From positions 1 through 64,000 of the forward strand of contig DUUM01000016.1 in assembly GCA_012841565.1 (NCBI GenBank): a stretch of 64,000 nucleotides of DNA, given 5' to 3'. Of the stretch, positions 26,590 to 37,073 are shown one piece after another. Each line of letters begins with the position of its first letter. Positions within the stretch are counted from its first letter, which is position 1. The stretch comes from Candidatus Epulonipiscium sp. Its GTDB lineage: Bacteria; Bacillota_A; Clostridia; Lachnospirales; Cellulosilyticaceae. The position numbers were made by a program, and so were the translations under genes. The notes below the pieces were generated by a model. It did no database searches, was not told where the DNA came from, and was given only the letters and a program-made list of their open reading frames with translations.

Positions 26590-27645
26590 ATGAAACACCA
26601 GTTAGGGATTATTGGTTATGGCGGTATAGGTAGTTGGCATTTTAACAATATTACAGAAAGAATACCTAACATTAAAGTGAAGGGAATATATGATATTCGT
26701 AAAGAAGCAACTGACAAGGCAAGGGAAAATAACTTGTATGTCTATGATACCCTTGATGATTTATTAAACGATAAAGATATTGATATTGTGACCATTGCAA
26801 CTCCCAATGACTTCCATAAGGATTTGTCTATTAAATGTCTACAACATGGTAAAAATGTTATTTGTGAAAAACCAGTAACGATGAATGCTGCAGAGTTAGA
26901 AGAAATCATTCAGGTTTCAAAGGAAACTGGAAAACTATTCTCAGTTCACCAAAATAGACGCTGGGATAAAGATTATAAAATAATTGAAAAAATCTTAGCT
27001 GATCATACCATTGGAGATGCCTATTTTATAGAAAGCCGTGTTCTTGGATCAAGACAGGCACTTCATGGCTGGAGAGGATATGCTGTTAATGGTGGCGGTA
27101 TGGTTTATGACTGGGGCGTCCACTTATTTGACCAATTACTCAACTTAATAAAGAGTCCAGTGGTTTCTGTTTCAGCACATTTGTTTTCTGCCTTTTCTAC
27201 AGAAGTTGATGATAACTTTAAAGCGTTCTTACAATTTGAAAACGGCATTTCTGCTGTGGTAGAAGTTTCTACTAATTGCTTTATTCATCAGCCTAGGTGG
27301 CACGTTTCTGGTAAAGAGGGTACTGTCGTTATCAATAACTGGGATTGTGAGGGTAAAATCGTTAAACTTGCTACAGATAAGACGCTTAAATGGGAAGATG
27401 ATATTGTCTATACTGCAGCAGGACCTACTAGAACCATGGCCCCAAGGCCTGACGAAACAACTAAGCAGCTCGAGCTTCCTTCAGTAGAAACTGATTGGGC
27501 TAATTATTATAAAAACATTATAGATGTTCTTGATAACAAAGCTGAGTTAATCGTAACCCCTGAACAAGCTCTACGCGTTATGCGTCTAATTGACGTCATT
27601 TTCGAATCATCCAAAACTGGAAACCCATTAACATGCAAAATATAA
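26590..27645 (+). CDS. Gfo/Idh/MocA-family NAD(P)-dependent oxidoreductase
   Basis: A 351-aa protein with the Rossmann motif GIIGYGGIGSWHFNN at the N-terminus and the catalytic motif VICEKPVTMNA carrying the family's EKP lysine. The C-terminal half is the alpha/beta substrate domain. Family members oxidise or reduce sugars, inositol and related polyols. It opens an operon of three genes with tight spacing (13 bp to the ThuA-like gene) divergent from an AraC gene. The start has AGGAGGAGATGTAAC before ATG. A -10-like TATAAT (26549-26554) lies upstream without a clear -35, as often seen for AraC-activated promoters. Confidence 0.9.
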   Translation: MKHQLGIIGYGGIGSWHFNNITERIPNIKVKGIYDIRKEATDKARENNLYVYDTLDDLLNDKDIDIVTIATPNDFHKDLSIKCLQHGKNVICEKPVTMNAAELEEIIQVSKETGKLFSVHQNRRWDKDYKIIEKILADHTIGDAYFIESRVLGSRQALHGWRGYAVNGGGMVYDWGVHLFDQLLNLIKSPVVSVSAHLFSAFSTEVDDNFKAFLQFENGISAVVEVSTNCFIHQPRWHVSGKEGTVVINNWDCEGKIVKLATDKTLKWEDDIVYTAAGPTRTMAPRPDETTKQLELPSVETDWANYYKNIIDVLDNKAELIVTPEQALRVMRLIDVIFESSKTGNPLTCKI

Positions 27646-27658
27646 GGAGGAAAATTAT

Positions 27659-28390
27659 ATGAAAACGACTAAGAAAGCACTTATCTTTCAAGGTGGCTGG
27701 GATGGCCATGAGCCACAACTAGTTTCAAAACGTTTTGCAGATATTTTAGAAAAGAATGGTTTCGAAGTTGAAATCAGCGATACCTTAGATTGCCTTGCTG
27801 ATTTAGATAAATTAATGGCACTAGACCTAATTGTCCCTTGCTGGACCATGAGTGAGATTAACAATGATTATGTTGTCAATATAGCAAAAGCTGTAGGGGC
27901 TGGCGTGGGGCTGGCAGGGTGTCATGGTGGCATGTGTGATTCTTTCCGCCAAAATACTGAGTGGCAATTTATAACGGGTGGCCAATGGGTAAGTCATCCT
28001 GGTGGAGATAATATCGATTATACCGTCCATATTAATAAATCTTCTAGTCCCATTGTAGAAGGCTTAGAAGACTTCCCTGTATGCACAGAGCATTATTACT
28101 TACACATTGATCCCTCTATAGAAATATTGGCAACCACACGTTTTCCTCTTATAAGCTACTATCACATTGCTAACAAACCAATCGATATGCCTGTTGCCTG
28201 GACTAAATATTGGGGTAATGGTAGAGTATTTTATACTTCACTAGGCCATCATGATGATGTCTTTGATAACTCTCCTACTGCACAGGTTCTAATGGAGCGC
28301 GGTATGTTATGGGCTGCAGAAGGCAAACAATATGCACTGGATAATAAACTCACAACAGAAAAGTTTGAAAATAACGCTAAAATGTACTAA
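27659..28390 (+). CDS. ThuA-like (trehalose-utilisation type) protein
   Basis: A 243-aa glutamine-amidotransferase-like fold. It has FQGGWDGHEPQLVSKRF at the N-terminus, LVGLAGCHGGMCDSF-type residues around 80-95 (GVGLAGCHGGM) with a cysteine near the usual nucleophile elbow, and the late motif VAWTKYWGNGRVFYTSLGHH common in ThuA. ThuA acts in trehalose/disaccharide breakdown in rhizobia together with ThuB, a Gfo/Idh/MocA oxidoreductase, and here it is flanked by two such oxidoreductases. Its stop overlaps a false upstream ATG of the next gene. Confidence 0.85.
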   Translation: MKTTKKALIFQGGWDGHEPQLVSKRFADILEKNGFEVEISDTLDCLADLDKLMALDLIVPCWTMSEINNDYVVNIAKAVGAGVGLAGCHGGMCDSFRQNTEWQFITGGQWVSHPGGDNIDYTVHINKSSSPIVEGLEDFPVCTEHYYLHIDPSIEILATTRFPLISYYHIANKPIDMPVAWTKYWGNGRVFYTSLGHHDDVFDNSPTAQVLMERGMLWAAEGKQYALDNKLTTEKFENNAKMY

Positions 28391-28416
28391 TGACAATTAA
28401 TAAAGGAGACTTTTAT

Positions 28417-29523
28417 ATGGATACAATAAAAATTGGTATTGTTGGTATTGGTGAAATTAGTGGCATCTATCTTAAAAATATAACGACTCTTTTTAAAGAA
28501 ATAGAGATTATAGGTGTTTGTGACTTGATTCGTGAAAAAGCAGAAAAAGCAAAAGAAGAGTATAACATCCCTAAAGTCTATGATACAATGCATGATTTAT
28601 TTAAAGACCCAGAGGTTGATATTGTTCTTAACCTTACAAGACCTTACGAGCATTATGATGTAACAAAAGCAGCACTAGAAGCAGGTAAACACGTTTATAG
28701 CGAAAAACCTCTTGCCGCAACCCTTGAAGAAGGAAAAAAATTAGTTGCGTTAGCTGAAGATAAAAGGTTAATGCTTGGAGGTGCCCCAGATACATTTATG
28801 GGTAGTGGTATTCAAACTTGCCGCAAACTGATTGATGATGGATTTATTGGTGAACCTGTTGGTGCCGCCGCATTTATGATTTGTAGAGGGCACGAAAGTT
28901 GGCATCCAGACCCTGAGTTCTATTACAAGCACGGCGGCGGACCCATGATGGATATGGGACCTTATTATATTACCGCTCTTGTTAACTTACTCGGCGGCGT
29001 ATCTGGTGTTACAGGTATAACAAAATCCAGTTTCAAGCAAAGAACGATTACAAGTCAACCGCAAAACGGAACAGTTATTGATGTTGATGTTCCTACTCAT
29101 GTAACAGGAATTATGAATTTTGATAACGGTGCTGTAGGTACTATTTTTACAACTTTTGATGTTCATTATAATAACCAAGCTAGATTTGAAATATATGGTT
29201 CCAAGGGGACTCTTATTATTCCTGATCCAAACTTCTTTGGTGGCCCTATTAAACTACTACGCCCAGAGGATGGAGAGTTTAAAGACATGCCTTTACTCTT
29301 TGATTACGCAGAAAACAGCCGTGGCCTCGGCTTAGCTGATATGGCAAAAGCACTTAAGACTGGCAGAGTTTACAGGGCTAATTATAAGCAAACTTATCAT
29401 GTTCTAGATATTATAACAAGTTTTGAAAAAAGCAGTAAGAGCGGAAAGTATCTTTCATTAGAAACTAGTTATGAACGAGAAATTCCGATGAAAAACAATG
29501 CTATAACAGGTATATTAGATTAG
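28417..29523 (+). CDS. Gfo/Idh/MocA-family oxidoreductase (second)
   Basis: The frame could begin at 28390, but AAAGGAG (28402-28408) sits eight bases before the ATG at 28417, and the protein there begins with IKIGIVGIGEISGIYLKN, the Rossmann motif. The catalytic lysine motif is HVYSEKPLAATLEEG. It is 368 aa and related to, but quite different from, the gene at 26590, suggesting sequential steps on the same substrate: oxidation by one, reduction or epimerisation by the other, as with ThuB-type 3-keto-sugar chemistry. A strong terminator follows. Confidence 0.88.
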   Translation: MDTIKIGIVGIGEISGIYLKNITTLFKEIEIIGVCDLIREKAEKAKEEYNIPKVYDTMHDLFKDPEVDIVLNLTRPYEHYDVTKAALEAGKHVYSEKPLAATLEEGKKLVALAEDKRLMLGGAPDTFMGSGIQTCRKLIDDGFIGEPVGAAAFMICRGHESWHPDPEFYYKHGGGPMMDMGPYYITALVNLLGGVSGVTGITKSSFKQRTITSQPQNGTVIDVDVPTHVTGIMNFDNGAVGTIFTTFDVHYNNQARFEIYGSKGTLIIPDPNFFGGPIKLLRPEDGEFKDMPLLFDYAENSRGLGLADMAKALKTGRVYRANYKQTYHVLDIITSFEKSSKSGKYLSLETSYEREIPMKNNAITGILD

Positions 29524-29547
29524 CAAGCTTATATTGATCTTCATTAG

Positions 29548-29588
29548 CAAAACCCCCTTAATGATATAATATCATTAAGGGGGTTTTG
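29548..29588. terminator. Bidirectional terminator between the Gfo operon and the xylanase gene
   Basis: An 18-bp perfect stem (29548-29565 / 29571-29588) with a five-base loop. The GC core CCCCC/GGGGG is flanked by AAAA and TTTT, so it can act on both strands of these convergent genes. Confidence 0.9.
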
Positions 29589-29605
29589 TACTGATTACTT
29601 TATCT

Positions 29606-32305
29606 TTATTTATCTTTATTTACTAGGATAATAGTACCAAAGTTTTTTGTATTCTGATAGCCTGATCCTGTCTCATCATACCAATTTGCCATACTACCTC
29701 TTTGACCACTACCATGATCATCATTAACCTGTACGTCAAATCCCATGATTTTTCCTACTTTAAAAGGTTCAATCGTATGTGGTATACACATTTCAATATA
29801 ATACCCACCATCTATAACCTTTGCTACTGATTTAAATTCTAAATTCTCTGGACCACCGTTAATGGTTACTAGATTTTTAAAATTAATTCTATATTGCACA
29901 TCATCAGATTGGTAATAATCTGTTCTATTAAGATTTTCATCTATAAATACTTCTATAGAATCTTGCTCCCATGGGTTTACGTTCGTATCGCTTAATTTAG
30001 GATCAGCTACTTTTGCTAAAACGTAAAGATAATCTTCATCCCACAGGGTTTTTATTTTAGCTTTAGCGCCTGTCGTGTTTTGAGTATAGATATCAGTGGT
30101 AATCTCATTAGCAGTATCCCAAATACTATCAATATTTTTTCCTATTGTAGGTGTTCCTTTAACTGCCTCTGTTACTTTCATAGCAGGTTGAAGCAACAAC
30201 TGACCATAATTTTTGGGGTTGTTATCTACAGTTTGTGACATATCATTCCATCTTGTTATGGTTTCACCATTGATAACTGCAAGATCAAAACCAACTGATT
30301 TGCCTATCTCAATTCCTTCTTTTAATGGTATTGCCACTTCTACAATATATCCTTTGCCCGTTTCTTTAACTTTTGCTAAGATATCTTTTTTATCCACTTT
30401 TCCATTTCTTGAAATGGTCACCATTTCATCTCCATAGAGAATGATACCATCTACTTTGTCTACTACTTGATCCATTACCTCAACCCAAACATAAAGCATA
30501 TCCTTTTTCCATGCTGTTTTAAAACTTGCAATATCAGCTGTCTTAGATATTTGTGTAGGTGCTTGTATTTTCCATGTTAAATCTTCTTCTCCATCTACTT
30601 TTATGGTTCCCTCATTTGCATCAATCTTTTGAGTGAGTGAGGGTACCTTACTTGCATCTATAAGTGCCCAGTAAGCAAGTTTCGGTTGAAGATTCTTATC
30701 AAAGAGTAATGGCCAATTATTTCTTGTTACCGGAAAGGTGTTTAACCAAGAAGCCTCATCCGTTAGACCCCATACAGTTACATTTTTTACAATCTCTTTA
30801 TTGGCCTTAAACATATCAAATAAGCTTTTATACCGGTAAGCTTGTTTAATAGCTAATTCTTCTGGGAATTCATCGTATCTGTCCCCATCATTTGAGTAGG
30901 CTGAAATATCTAATTCTGTAATATGGACATCTAGCCCTAAATCCCCTATCATCCTAATAGTTTTTTCAATATTATCTATTGAAGGACTTATAATGTTAAT
31001 ATGGCACTGCATACCTACGCCATCTATAAAGCCTTTATCCTTAATTGGCTTTACAATTTTAAGTAGTGCTTCTCTTCTAGAAGAGTTAGTTGTATCATAA
31101 TCATTGTAAAGCAACTCTACTTTACCGTCTTTGTATTTGCCTTTTGTATGTTTTCTTGTAGATTCAAAAGCTTTTTCTACAAAATCCGGTCCTATTGTCT
31201 GTACCCATAAAGAGTCTCTCATACCATCCCGGGCATTTCCATCTACTGCCTCATTTACAACATCCCAAGCGTAGATTGTTGGTTTTGTTAGCTTTGCATC
31301 TAGATCCATAGTGATATAACGTGTAACAACTTGCTTAATATAATTATCCATACGTTCAAGCATGGTTTTTCTATCTACAATTACCCCATCATTTTTAAAT
31401 CCTTCTTTAAAGAACCAATCAGGTGTTTGGGAGTGCCACACAAGCGTATGTCCCCTGAGTGAAATCTTATTGTCTTTTGCATAATTATAATATTGATCCG
31501 CATTCTTAAAATTAAGTGTTAAAACACCTGCTGCTTGTGAAGCTGCCTGGTCTAGAAAACTTTCTGGTTTCATATTGTTTTCTGCTGTAAATGTATTAAA
31601 ATGTTTTAATGACCATTTGGATCTATCGCCATCATCTAAAGAATCTGCTGGAAGTGCTACCCCTACAGTAAAGAAATCTTTATAGGCTTCATTTAGATTT
31701 GGTACGTTCCAATCCACACCTTCCCCGCTATTTTCTTGGATTGGAAGGGCACTACCAATTTGTTCAATCTTAAAGTTGTCGATATAGAATTCCAAGGTTG
31801 GATCAACCCCTTCTGGGTAGAACACCTCCGAAGTACAACCAATGTCTACAATATTAGTTCCTTGAAGCGTTACCCATTTGTTTGCTGGAACCTTATCTTG
31901 CTCCGCTATTTGCTTCCAATCTTGTTCACCATCTAATTTTTTAGTTTGATTAGTAAGCTTTATCGCTTGTGGTGCTGTGCTTTTATGGTACACATCAAGA
32001 GAGTACTTATATTCCACACCTGGCTTTACGATCTCACTTATATCATATTCGACTCCTTGCCAATTCTCTTTTCTCCCTGTTACATGCAAACTTTTTTCTG
32101 AAGGTTTAAGCGGATTAGAAGTAATTTCACCAGAACCGGCTCCCCTATTTCGCCATCCTCCTAGCTTTCCATCTTCAAAATTCATATTCACATTCACATT
32201 AGAGTCTTGCGCCTTAACAATGGTAATCCCCGACATACTACATGCAACACATCCCATTATGGCGGTGGCACCTAATAACATTTTTTTAATACCATTCTTA
32301 AACAT
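29606..32305 (-). CDS. Secreted multidomain endo-1,4-beta-xylanase (GH10 with CBMs)
   Basis: An 899-aa protein with a signal peptide (hydrophobic stretch about 8-30, likely cut near VKAQ). An N-terminal carbohydrate-binding module of CBM4/9/22 type occupies about 38-185 (NFEDGKLGGWRNRG; YIDNFKIEQIG). The GH10 barrel occupies about 205-545, with acid/base Glu in WDVVNEAVDGN (about residue 351) and nucleophile Glu in HITELDIS (about residue 463). Two CBM9-like modules follow (about 575-735 and 740-899; EQDSIEVFIDENLN). It cleaves xylan outside the cell; the modules target crystalline or insoluble substrate. It lies 60 bp upstream of the convergent terminator and downstream of the GH3 remnant, so it may once have belonged to the glycosidase operon. 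GGGGGAAGG precedes the ATG. Confidence 0.92.
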   Translation of the reverse strand: MFKNGIKKMLLGATAIMGCVACSMSGITIVKAQDSNVNVNMNFEDGKLGGWRNRGAGSGEITSNPLKPSEKSLHVTGRKENWQGVEYDISEIVKPGVEYKYSLDVYHKSTAPQAIKLTNQTKKLDGEQDWKQIAEQDKVPANKWVTLQGTNIVDIGCTSEVFYPEGVDPTLEFYIDNFKIEQIGSALPIQENSGEGVDWNVPNLNEAYKDFFTVGVALPADSLDDGDRSKWSLKHFNTFTAENNMKPESFLDQAASQAAGVLTLNFKNADQYYNYAKDNKISLRGHTLVWHSQTPDWFFKEGFKNDGVIVDRKTMLERMDNYIKQVVTRYITMDLDAKLTKPTIYAWDVVNEAVDGNARDGMRDSLWVQTIGPDFVEKAFESTRKHTKGKYKDGKVELLYNDYDTTNSSRREALLKIVKPIKDKGFIDGVGMQCHINIISPSIDNIEKTIRMIGDLGLDVHITELDISAYSNDGDRYDEFPEELAIKQAYRYKSLFDMFKANKEIVKNVTVWGLTDEASWLNTFPVTRNNWPLLFDKNLQPKLAYWALIDASKVPSLTQKIDANEGTIKVDGEEDLTWKIQAPTQISKTADIASFKTAWKKDMLYVWVEVMDQVVDKVDGIILYGDEMVTISRNGKVDKKDILAKVKETGKGYIVEVAIPLKEGIEIGKSVGFDLAVINGETITRWNDMSQTVDNNPKNYGQLLLQPAMKVTEAVKGTPTIGKNIDSIWDTANEITTDIYTQNTTGAKAKIKTLWDEDYLYVLAKVADPKLSDTNVNPWEQDSIEVFIDENLNRTDYYQSDDVQYRINFKNLVTINGGPENLEFKSVAKVIDGGYYIEMCIPHTIEPFKVGKIMGFDVQVNDDHGSGQRGSMANWYDETGSGYQNTKNFGTIILVNKDK

Positions 32306-32363
32306 AACCTTCCCCCTTTTTTTACTTGTATCTAGTTTTTAACTATAAAACCCTCTACTAAAA

Positions 32364-32640
32364 TCACCTGTACTTGACTGTGCATTATACTTAGCCCTAG
32401 ATTCTATAGCGATTACATCTGCAATCTCATTACGTAACGCCTCATCTAAACCATATCTGCCAATGCAATAGCTTGGGGAAACATAGTTGCAACCCCCGCT
32501 CTAGCAACCCCTAGTTCTTTAATGGATGGAGAGTCATATTTTAACTGAGTTGCCATTTCTTCTACTGTCACTTTATCAACTAATTTTGTGGCCTTTTCTA
32601 CGAAGTAATCATGATTGTCCTCGTAATCCAGTGTTTGCAT
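32364..32640 (-). pseudogene. N-terminal remnant of a GH3 glycosidase gene
   Basis: The first ~65 codons read MQTLDYEDNHDYFVEKATKL and on, nearly identical to the start of the complete GH3 gene at 40668-42806. The remnant lacks 13 codons, including the conserved NEGLHG, and then an inserted base gives a stop (at 32446). Similarity to the intact gene still runs in another frame to about 32364 (matching the intact gene's KYNAQSSTGD region). Everything after that, more than 600 residues with the catalytic Asp and Glu, is gone. It sits after the GH1 gene, exactly as the intact GH3 does in the second locus. Confidence 0.85.
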
Positions 32641-32680
32641 TCCTATATCACCTTCTACCTTAAATTAATTAATAGGTTTA

Positions 32681-34054
32681 TTATAATATCTCACCATTAC
32701 TCTCTATGACTTTCTTATACCAATGCCCTGAATCTTTAATAATTCTTTCTTGAGTGTTATAATCCACAAACACAAGACCAAATCGATCCTCATACCCACT
32801 ATGCCATTCAAAATTATCCATAAATGACCATTGGAAGTATCCTGCAATCTCAACACCATCACTAGCTGCTCTTTTAAACTCCGCTAAATATCTGTGTAAA
32901 AAATCAATTCTATTTGGATCATGGACCTTACCGTCTAAAGAAACTACATCATGACAAGAAAGTCCATTTTCTGTTATATAAATCGGCTTTTTATAGCGTT
33001 CATATAGGAATTTAGGTCCCCAATATAATGCCTTTGGTGTAATAGGCCACCCCAATGCCGTTTTAGGAAATCCATCATGCCTTTTAATAAATTCTGGTTC
33101 TCCATCTTTTCCTGCTTTTACTTCAGCGCCATTATAAATATTCTGACCTAAGAAATCTAAAGGCTGTGATATTATTTCCATATCCCCCTCTTGAATCTTA
33201 GGCATAAACTCACCAAAGAGTTTGACTCCTTCTTCAGGGTATTCACCAAAAAACACTGGATCACTCCACCATATTATATTCCAAGCCCAGTTAGTTTCTA
33301 AAGTTTTTGGCATTGAAAACACTGATTTTCTTGCTGCTTCAATATCTTCTTCTGTTTCAGTCGCTGGATAATGCATAGAGGCTGTAGGTGCGTATCCTAC
33401 TTTCACCTCACCCTTTGCGTGACTTCTAATTGCTTTAACAGCTCTTCCGTGTGCTAGCAGTACATGATGGGCCATTTGCAACGTATCTGCTACTGATTGT
33501 TTAAGACCTGGAGCGTGTACGCCTTCTATATAGCCTAACCCAACAAAACATTGTGGCTCATTAAATGTAATAAAATATTTTACTCTATCTGATAAGCGTT
33601 CTGTCACAAGGGCAGCATATTCCTCGAACCATAGAGGACTATCTGAGTTCATCCAACCACCTTTTTTATGCAATTCATAAGGTAGTTCCCAGTGAAATAG
33701 TGTTACATAAGGCTCAATACCATTTTCTAGTAAAGCGTCGACTAATTTACTGTAAAACTCTAGCCCCTTCTCATTTATTTCCCCTGTGCCACTGGGTAAA
33801 ACTCTTGGCCATGAAATCGAGAAACGATAAGCCTTAATACCCATTTCTTTCATAATCTTAATGTCTTCTTCATACCGGTTATAGTGATCACATGCTATAT
33901 CACCTGTTTGACCATTATATATTTTACCTGGCTGCTTGCAGTACATATCCCAAACAGATAACCCCTTCCCCCCACTGTAGGCAGCACCTTCTATTTGATA
34001 TGAAGCAGTTGCTACGCCCCATGCAAAATTATGTTTAAAACCCATCTTAACCAC
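32681..34054 (-). CDS. GH1 beta-glucosidase / beta-glycosidase
   Basis: A complete 457-aa GH1 barrel. The acid/base Glu is in TFNEPQ (about residue 166) and the nucleophile in YITENGLS (about residue 361). The GH1 N-terminal signature [17 protein letters not shown] and [13 protein letters not shown], which shapes the aglycone site, are present. No signal peptide, so it hydrolyses imported oligosaccharides or phospho-free disaccharides in the cytoplasm, consistent with the ABC importer encoded upstream. A truncated copy lies at 42847-43437. Confidence 0.92.
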   Translation of the reverse strand: MVKMGFKHNFAWGVATASYQIEGAAYSGGKGLSVWDMYCKQPGKIYNGQTGDIACDHYNRYEEDIKIMKEMGIKAYRFSISWPRVLPSGTGEINEKGLEFYSKLVDALLENGIEPYVTLFHWELPYELHKKGGWMNSDSPLWFEEYAALVTERLSDRVKYFITFNEPQCFVGLGYIEGVHAPGLKQSVADTLQMAHHVLLAHGRAVKAIRSHAKGEVKVGYAPTASMHYPATETEEDIEAARKSVFSMPKTLETNWAWNIIWWSDPVFFGEYPEEGVKLFGEFMPKIQEGDMEIISQPLDFLGQNIYNGAEVKAGKDGEPEFIKRHDGFPKTALGWPITPKALYWGPKFLYERYKKPIYITENGLSCHDVVSLDGKVHDPNRIDFLHRYLAEFKRAASDGVEIAGYFQWSFMDNFEWHSGYEDRFGLVFVDYNTQERIIKDSGHWYKKVIESNGEIL

Positions 34055-34065
34055 TCCCTTTTCAT

Positions 34066-36210
34066 TTATATCTTAAATTCATTAGTCGCTTGTCTCATTT
34101 TCACGGTATGTGCTGATAATCTTTTTGCAACATCTTCTACTTCAGTGCTCGATTTAACCAACCCTTCCATGGCACTTGTTATTTCTTGTGTAGTTGCTGA
34201 AATTTCCTCCGAAACATTGGAGATATTCTCAATATTAATTGTAATATCTTGTTTGTCTTCTGCAATTTGATTTGTATTTGTTGCTATTTCTTTTATTTTA
34301 GGAACCATTTCCATTACTAATTGAGAAATTGCATTAAATGAAACAATCCCTTTATCAATATCGATCACACCACCCTGTAAGCTGTCTTTCATAATATCCG
34401 TTTTCTCTATTATTACTTTAGTTTCATGAATAGTTGCATAAACTGCACCCTGAATTTGATGTAGCGCCTCTTTAGATTGTTGAGATAGTTTCCTAATCTC
34501 ACCCGCCACGACATTAAATCCTTTTCCAGCCTCTCCGGCTCTTGCAGCTTCAATCGTGGCATTTAATGACAATAAATTGGTTTGTTCCGCTATATCATTA
34601 ATAATATTAGTAATTTTAGCAACCTGATCCATACTGGTTTTCATTGCATGTATGGAGATTTCTACATCATCAAAAGAACGACCAATTTCATTCATAGACA
34701 ATGATAATCTTTCCATATCACTATTACTCGTCCCTGCTCTATCAAAAATAGTATCACTACTAATACTAATCTCTTGGATTTGTTCGACACTCCTTGTAAT
34801 TTTTTCATTAAAGTATATGAACTTTTCATTGACATTACTTAAATCAACAGCTTGTGAATAACTCCCCTGTGATGCCTGTCCTACAGATATAGAAATACCC
34901 TCAGATACTTGTGAAAATTCTTTTGCTACTGCTAATAAGTTCATATATTCTTCATCTAGATGATTAGAACTTTCTTTAATATTTTCTATAATTTTCACAA
35001 TATCTTCTTTTGTTTTTTCAACAGCATCTGAAATATCTGTTATCTCATCCTTAACCTTGTTTTTATGGGCTATCCTGGTAAAGTCTCCTTCTGCTAATTG
35101 CATGACATTCCCTTTTATTTTTTTCAATCTTTTAACAATCGTATTAGACATCAGCGTTGCCATAATAACACCCAATACCATACATCCTATTGCGAATACT
35201 AGTAACCACATAGCAAGAATTGGAACTTGTTCTAGTAATTCTTTGGTATCCGCACTAACGCCTACTGTCCACCCTGTAAATTCAATAGGTGCATAAGCAA
35301 TTGTCTTTTCTGTTTGATTATAATTGTATGCCCCTACTCCTTTAGCTGTATGGAGCATTTGTTTATGTATCTCTTGCAATCCATATAGTGAGGGATCAAT
35401 ACTCTCTTCCTCTGTCAAATTAATTTGCTCTTCAACAAACATCGTATCCTCATGAGCTATAATTGTGCCATACTGGTCAATTATTTGAGTGGTTCCACTT
35501 TCACCAAACCCGATGCTATTAGCTATATCTATAAAATCGCTACCTGGCCTTTTAATAACTAATACACCAACAACCTCTCCAAACTGGATTTTTTCAGTTA
35601 TCAAACTACTTGGCCCTTTCTCTGTCTGATCATCAATTTCCCTGATAGGAACTGCATATACAACTTCTAATTCACCCGTATCTCTTGCTAAATATGGGGC
35701 TGATATATAACTTTCTCCATTTATTGCCTTTTGGAAATATTCCTCATCATCTACATCTAAAATCACACCGCTACTGTCACGACATTCCCCTTCTAAATTT
35801 ACAATTCCGACAGAATTGTGATTAAATAACGTATGATTTCTGGTTAAAACAGAAATTTTGTCTCTCATGTATACTTCATCAGATGTTAATGCTTTATCTT
35901 GAGCTAATGTTTGTGCCATATCAATATAGCGCATAAGAGACTGCTCGATTTGAGCTGATGTGGATACAGCGAGTTCTTGTAACATTAATTCTGAATTCCC
36001 TAATAATGCCTTTTTACTAAGATGGTATGCGCATGTAGAGACTATGATACATATGATGCTAATCATTGCTAAATTTTGTAGTATAAGTTGTTTCTTTATA
36101 GGATTATATCCTGAATGTCTTTTCTTTTTAAATACCTTTTTTATTGGGCTACCAGGTAAAATCGGATTATCCATTTTAGTAATCTTCATTTTCATAGTCT
36201 TCCTTTCCAT
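34066..36210 (-). CDS. Methyl-accepting chemotaxis protein (dCACHE-type)
   Basis: A 714-aa receptor. A TM helix near 45-65 is followed by a ~270-residue extracytoplasmic sensor of Cache type, a second TM (about 335-355), HAMP (about 355-410) and the signalling domain with hairpin tip [20 protein letters not shown] and [15 protein letters not shown]. It is encoded between the sugar permeases and GH1, so it probably steers the cell toward the same sugars the operon imports, perhaps through the binding protein. ATG codons at 36210 and 36195 both have GGA-rich sequence ahead. A C-terminal remnant of a paralogue is at 43452-43735. Confidence 0.9.
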   Translation of the reverse strand: MERKTMKMKITKMDNPILPGSPIKKVFKKKRHSGYNPIKKQLILQNLAMISIICIIVSTCAYHLSKKALLGNSELMLQELAVSTSAQIEQSLMRYIDMAQTLAQDKALTSDEVYMRDKISVLTRNHTLFNHNSVGIVNLEGECRDSSGVILDVDDEEYFQKAINGESYISAPYLARDTGELEVVYAVPIREIDDQTEKGPSSLITEKIQFGEVVGVLVIKRPGSDFIDIANSIGFGESGTTQIIDQYGTIIAHEDTMFVEEQINLTEEESIDPSLYGLQEIHKQMLHTAKGVGAYNYNQTEKTIAYAPIEFTGWTVGVSADTKELLEQVPILAMWLLVFAIGCMVLGVIMATLMSNTIVKRLKKIKGNVMQLAEGDFTRIAHKNKVKDEITDISDAVEKTKEDIVKIIENIKESSNHLDEEYMNLLAVAKEFSQVSEGISISVGQASQGSYSQAVDLSNVNEKFIYFNEKITRSVEQIQEISISSDTIFDRAGTSNSDMERLSLSMNEIGRSFDDVEISIHAMKTSMDQVAKITNIINDIAEQTNLLSLNATIEAARAGEAGKGFNVVAGEIRKLSQQSKEALHQIQGAVYATIHETKVIIEKTDIMKDSLQGGVIDIDKGIVSFNAISQLVMEMVPKIKEIATNTNQIAEDKQDITINIENISNVSEEISATTQEITSAMEGLVKSSTEVEDVAKRLSAHTVKMRQATNEFKI

Positions 36211-36224
36211 CTATTCCTTGACAA

Positions 36225-37073
36225 TTATTCCTTAACACCACCCATGGCTACTCCACTAATAATGTGTTTAGACAATAGAAAATACACGACCAATAGTGGT
36301 AAAATTGTTAACGAAATCCCTAGATAAATACCACCATATTCTGTTTTGTAAATATCTCCCTTTAGCATTTGTACCATTAGTGGTAATGTGTATTTCTTGC
36401 TATCTGTCAACAGTGTTAATGGTGTTATAAAGTTATTCCATGACCCTACTACTCCAAAAATAGCCATAGTTGCTATAGCTGGTTTCATAATGGGTATTGC
36501 CATGGTATTAAAGATATAGAATTCCCCAGCCCCGTCTATTCTGGCTGATTCAATAATTTCATGCGGCATATTGGCAATTAAATACTGCCTCATAAAAAAC
36601 ACTGTAGCAGGTGCCGCAATAGCCGGAAGGATAAGCGGTATATGAGAGTTTGTTAACCCTAGTTTTAGTATAAATTGATAAAACCCAACTAAGCTTAGCT
36701 GTGCAGGAATCATAATTATACCCATAATTAAACTAAATATTATATTTTTCCCTTTAAATTCATAAGTGGTGAGCCCATATGCCGTTAAGGTAGAAAAATA
36801 AACAGATAACAACGTTGATCCAAAGGCAATAATTGCACTATTTGTAAATCCTCTTACTACATCAAATCCTTTGCCCGTTAAAGTCCCCCAGTTAGATTTT
36901 AAAAATGTTGAGGGTATTAAAGAAATCCCCTGTTGGATAGCTGTGCTTGACCTAGTCGCATTAACTAATGTAATCCAGAAAGGAATGATACTTAAAAATG
37001 CCAACAGGATACATACAACATATATAAAGGTTTTCTTAAAATTAATGAATAATTTTGTATCTTGACGACTCAT
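36225..37073 (-). CDS. Sugar ABC transporter permease (MalG/UgpE type)
   Basis: A 282-aa inner-membrane permease with six predicted helices and the EAA loop ESARIDGAGEFYIFNTMAIP, which contacts the ATPase. The start overlaps the partner permease's stop by four bases (ATGA). No ABC ATPase is encoded here, which is common in Firmicutes where a shared MsmK-type ATPase serves several importers. Confidence 0.9.
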   Translation of the reverse strand: MSRQDTKLFINFKKTFIYVVCILLAFLSIIPFWITLVNATRSSTAIQQGISLIPSTFLKSNWGTLTGKGFDVVRGFTNSAIIAFGSTLLSVYFSTLTAYGLTTYEFKGKNIIFSLIMGIIMIPAQLSLVGFYQFILKLGLTNSHIPLILPAIAAPATVFFMRQYLIANMPHEIIESARIDGAGEFYIFNTMAIPIMKPAIATMAIFGVVGSWNNFITPLTLLTDSKKYTLPLMVQMLKGDIYKTEYGGIYLGISLTILPLLVVYFLLSKHIISGVAMGGVKE

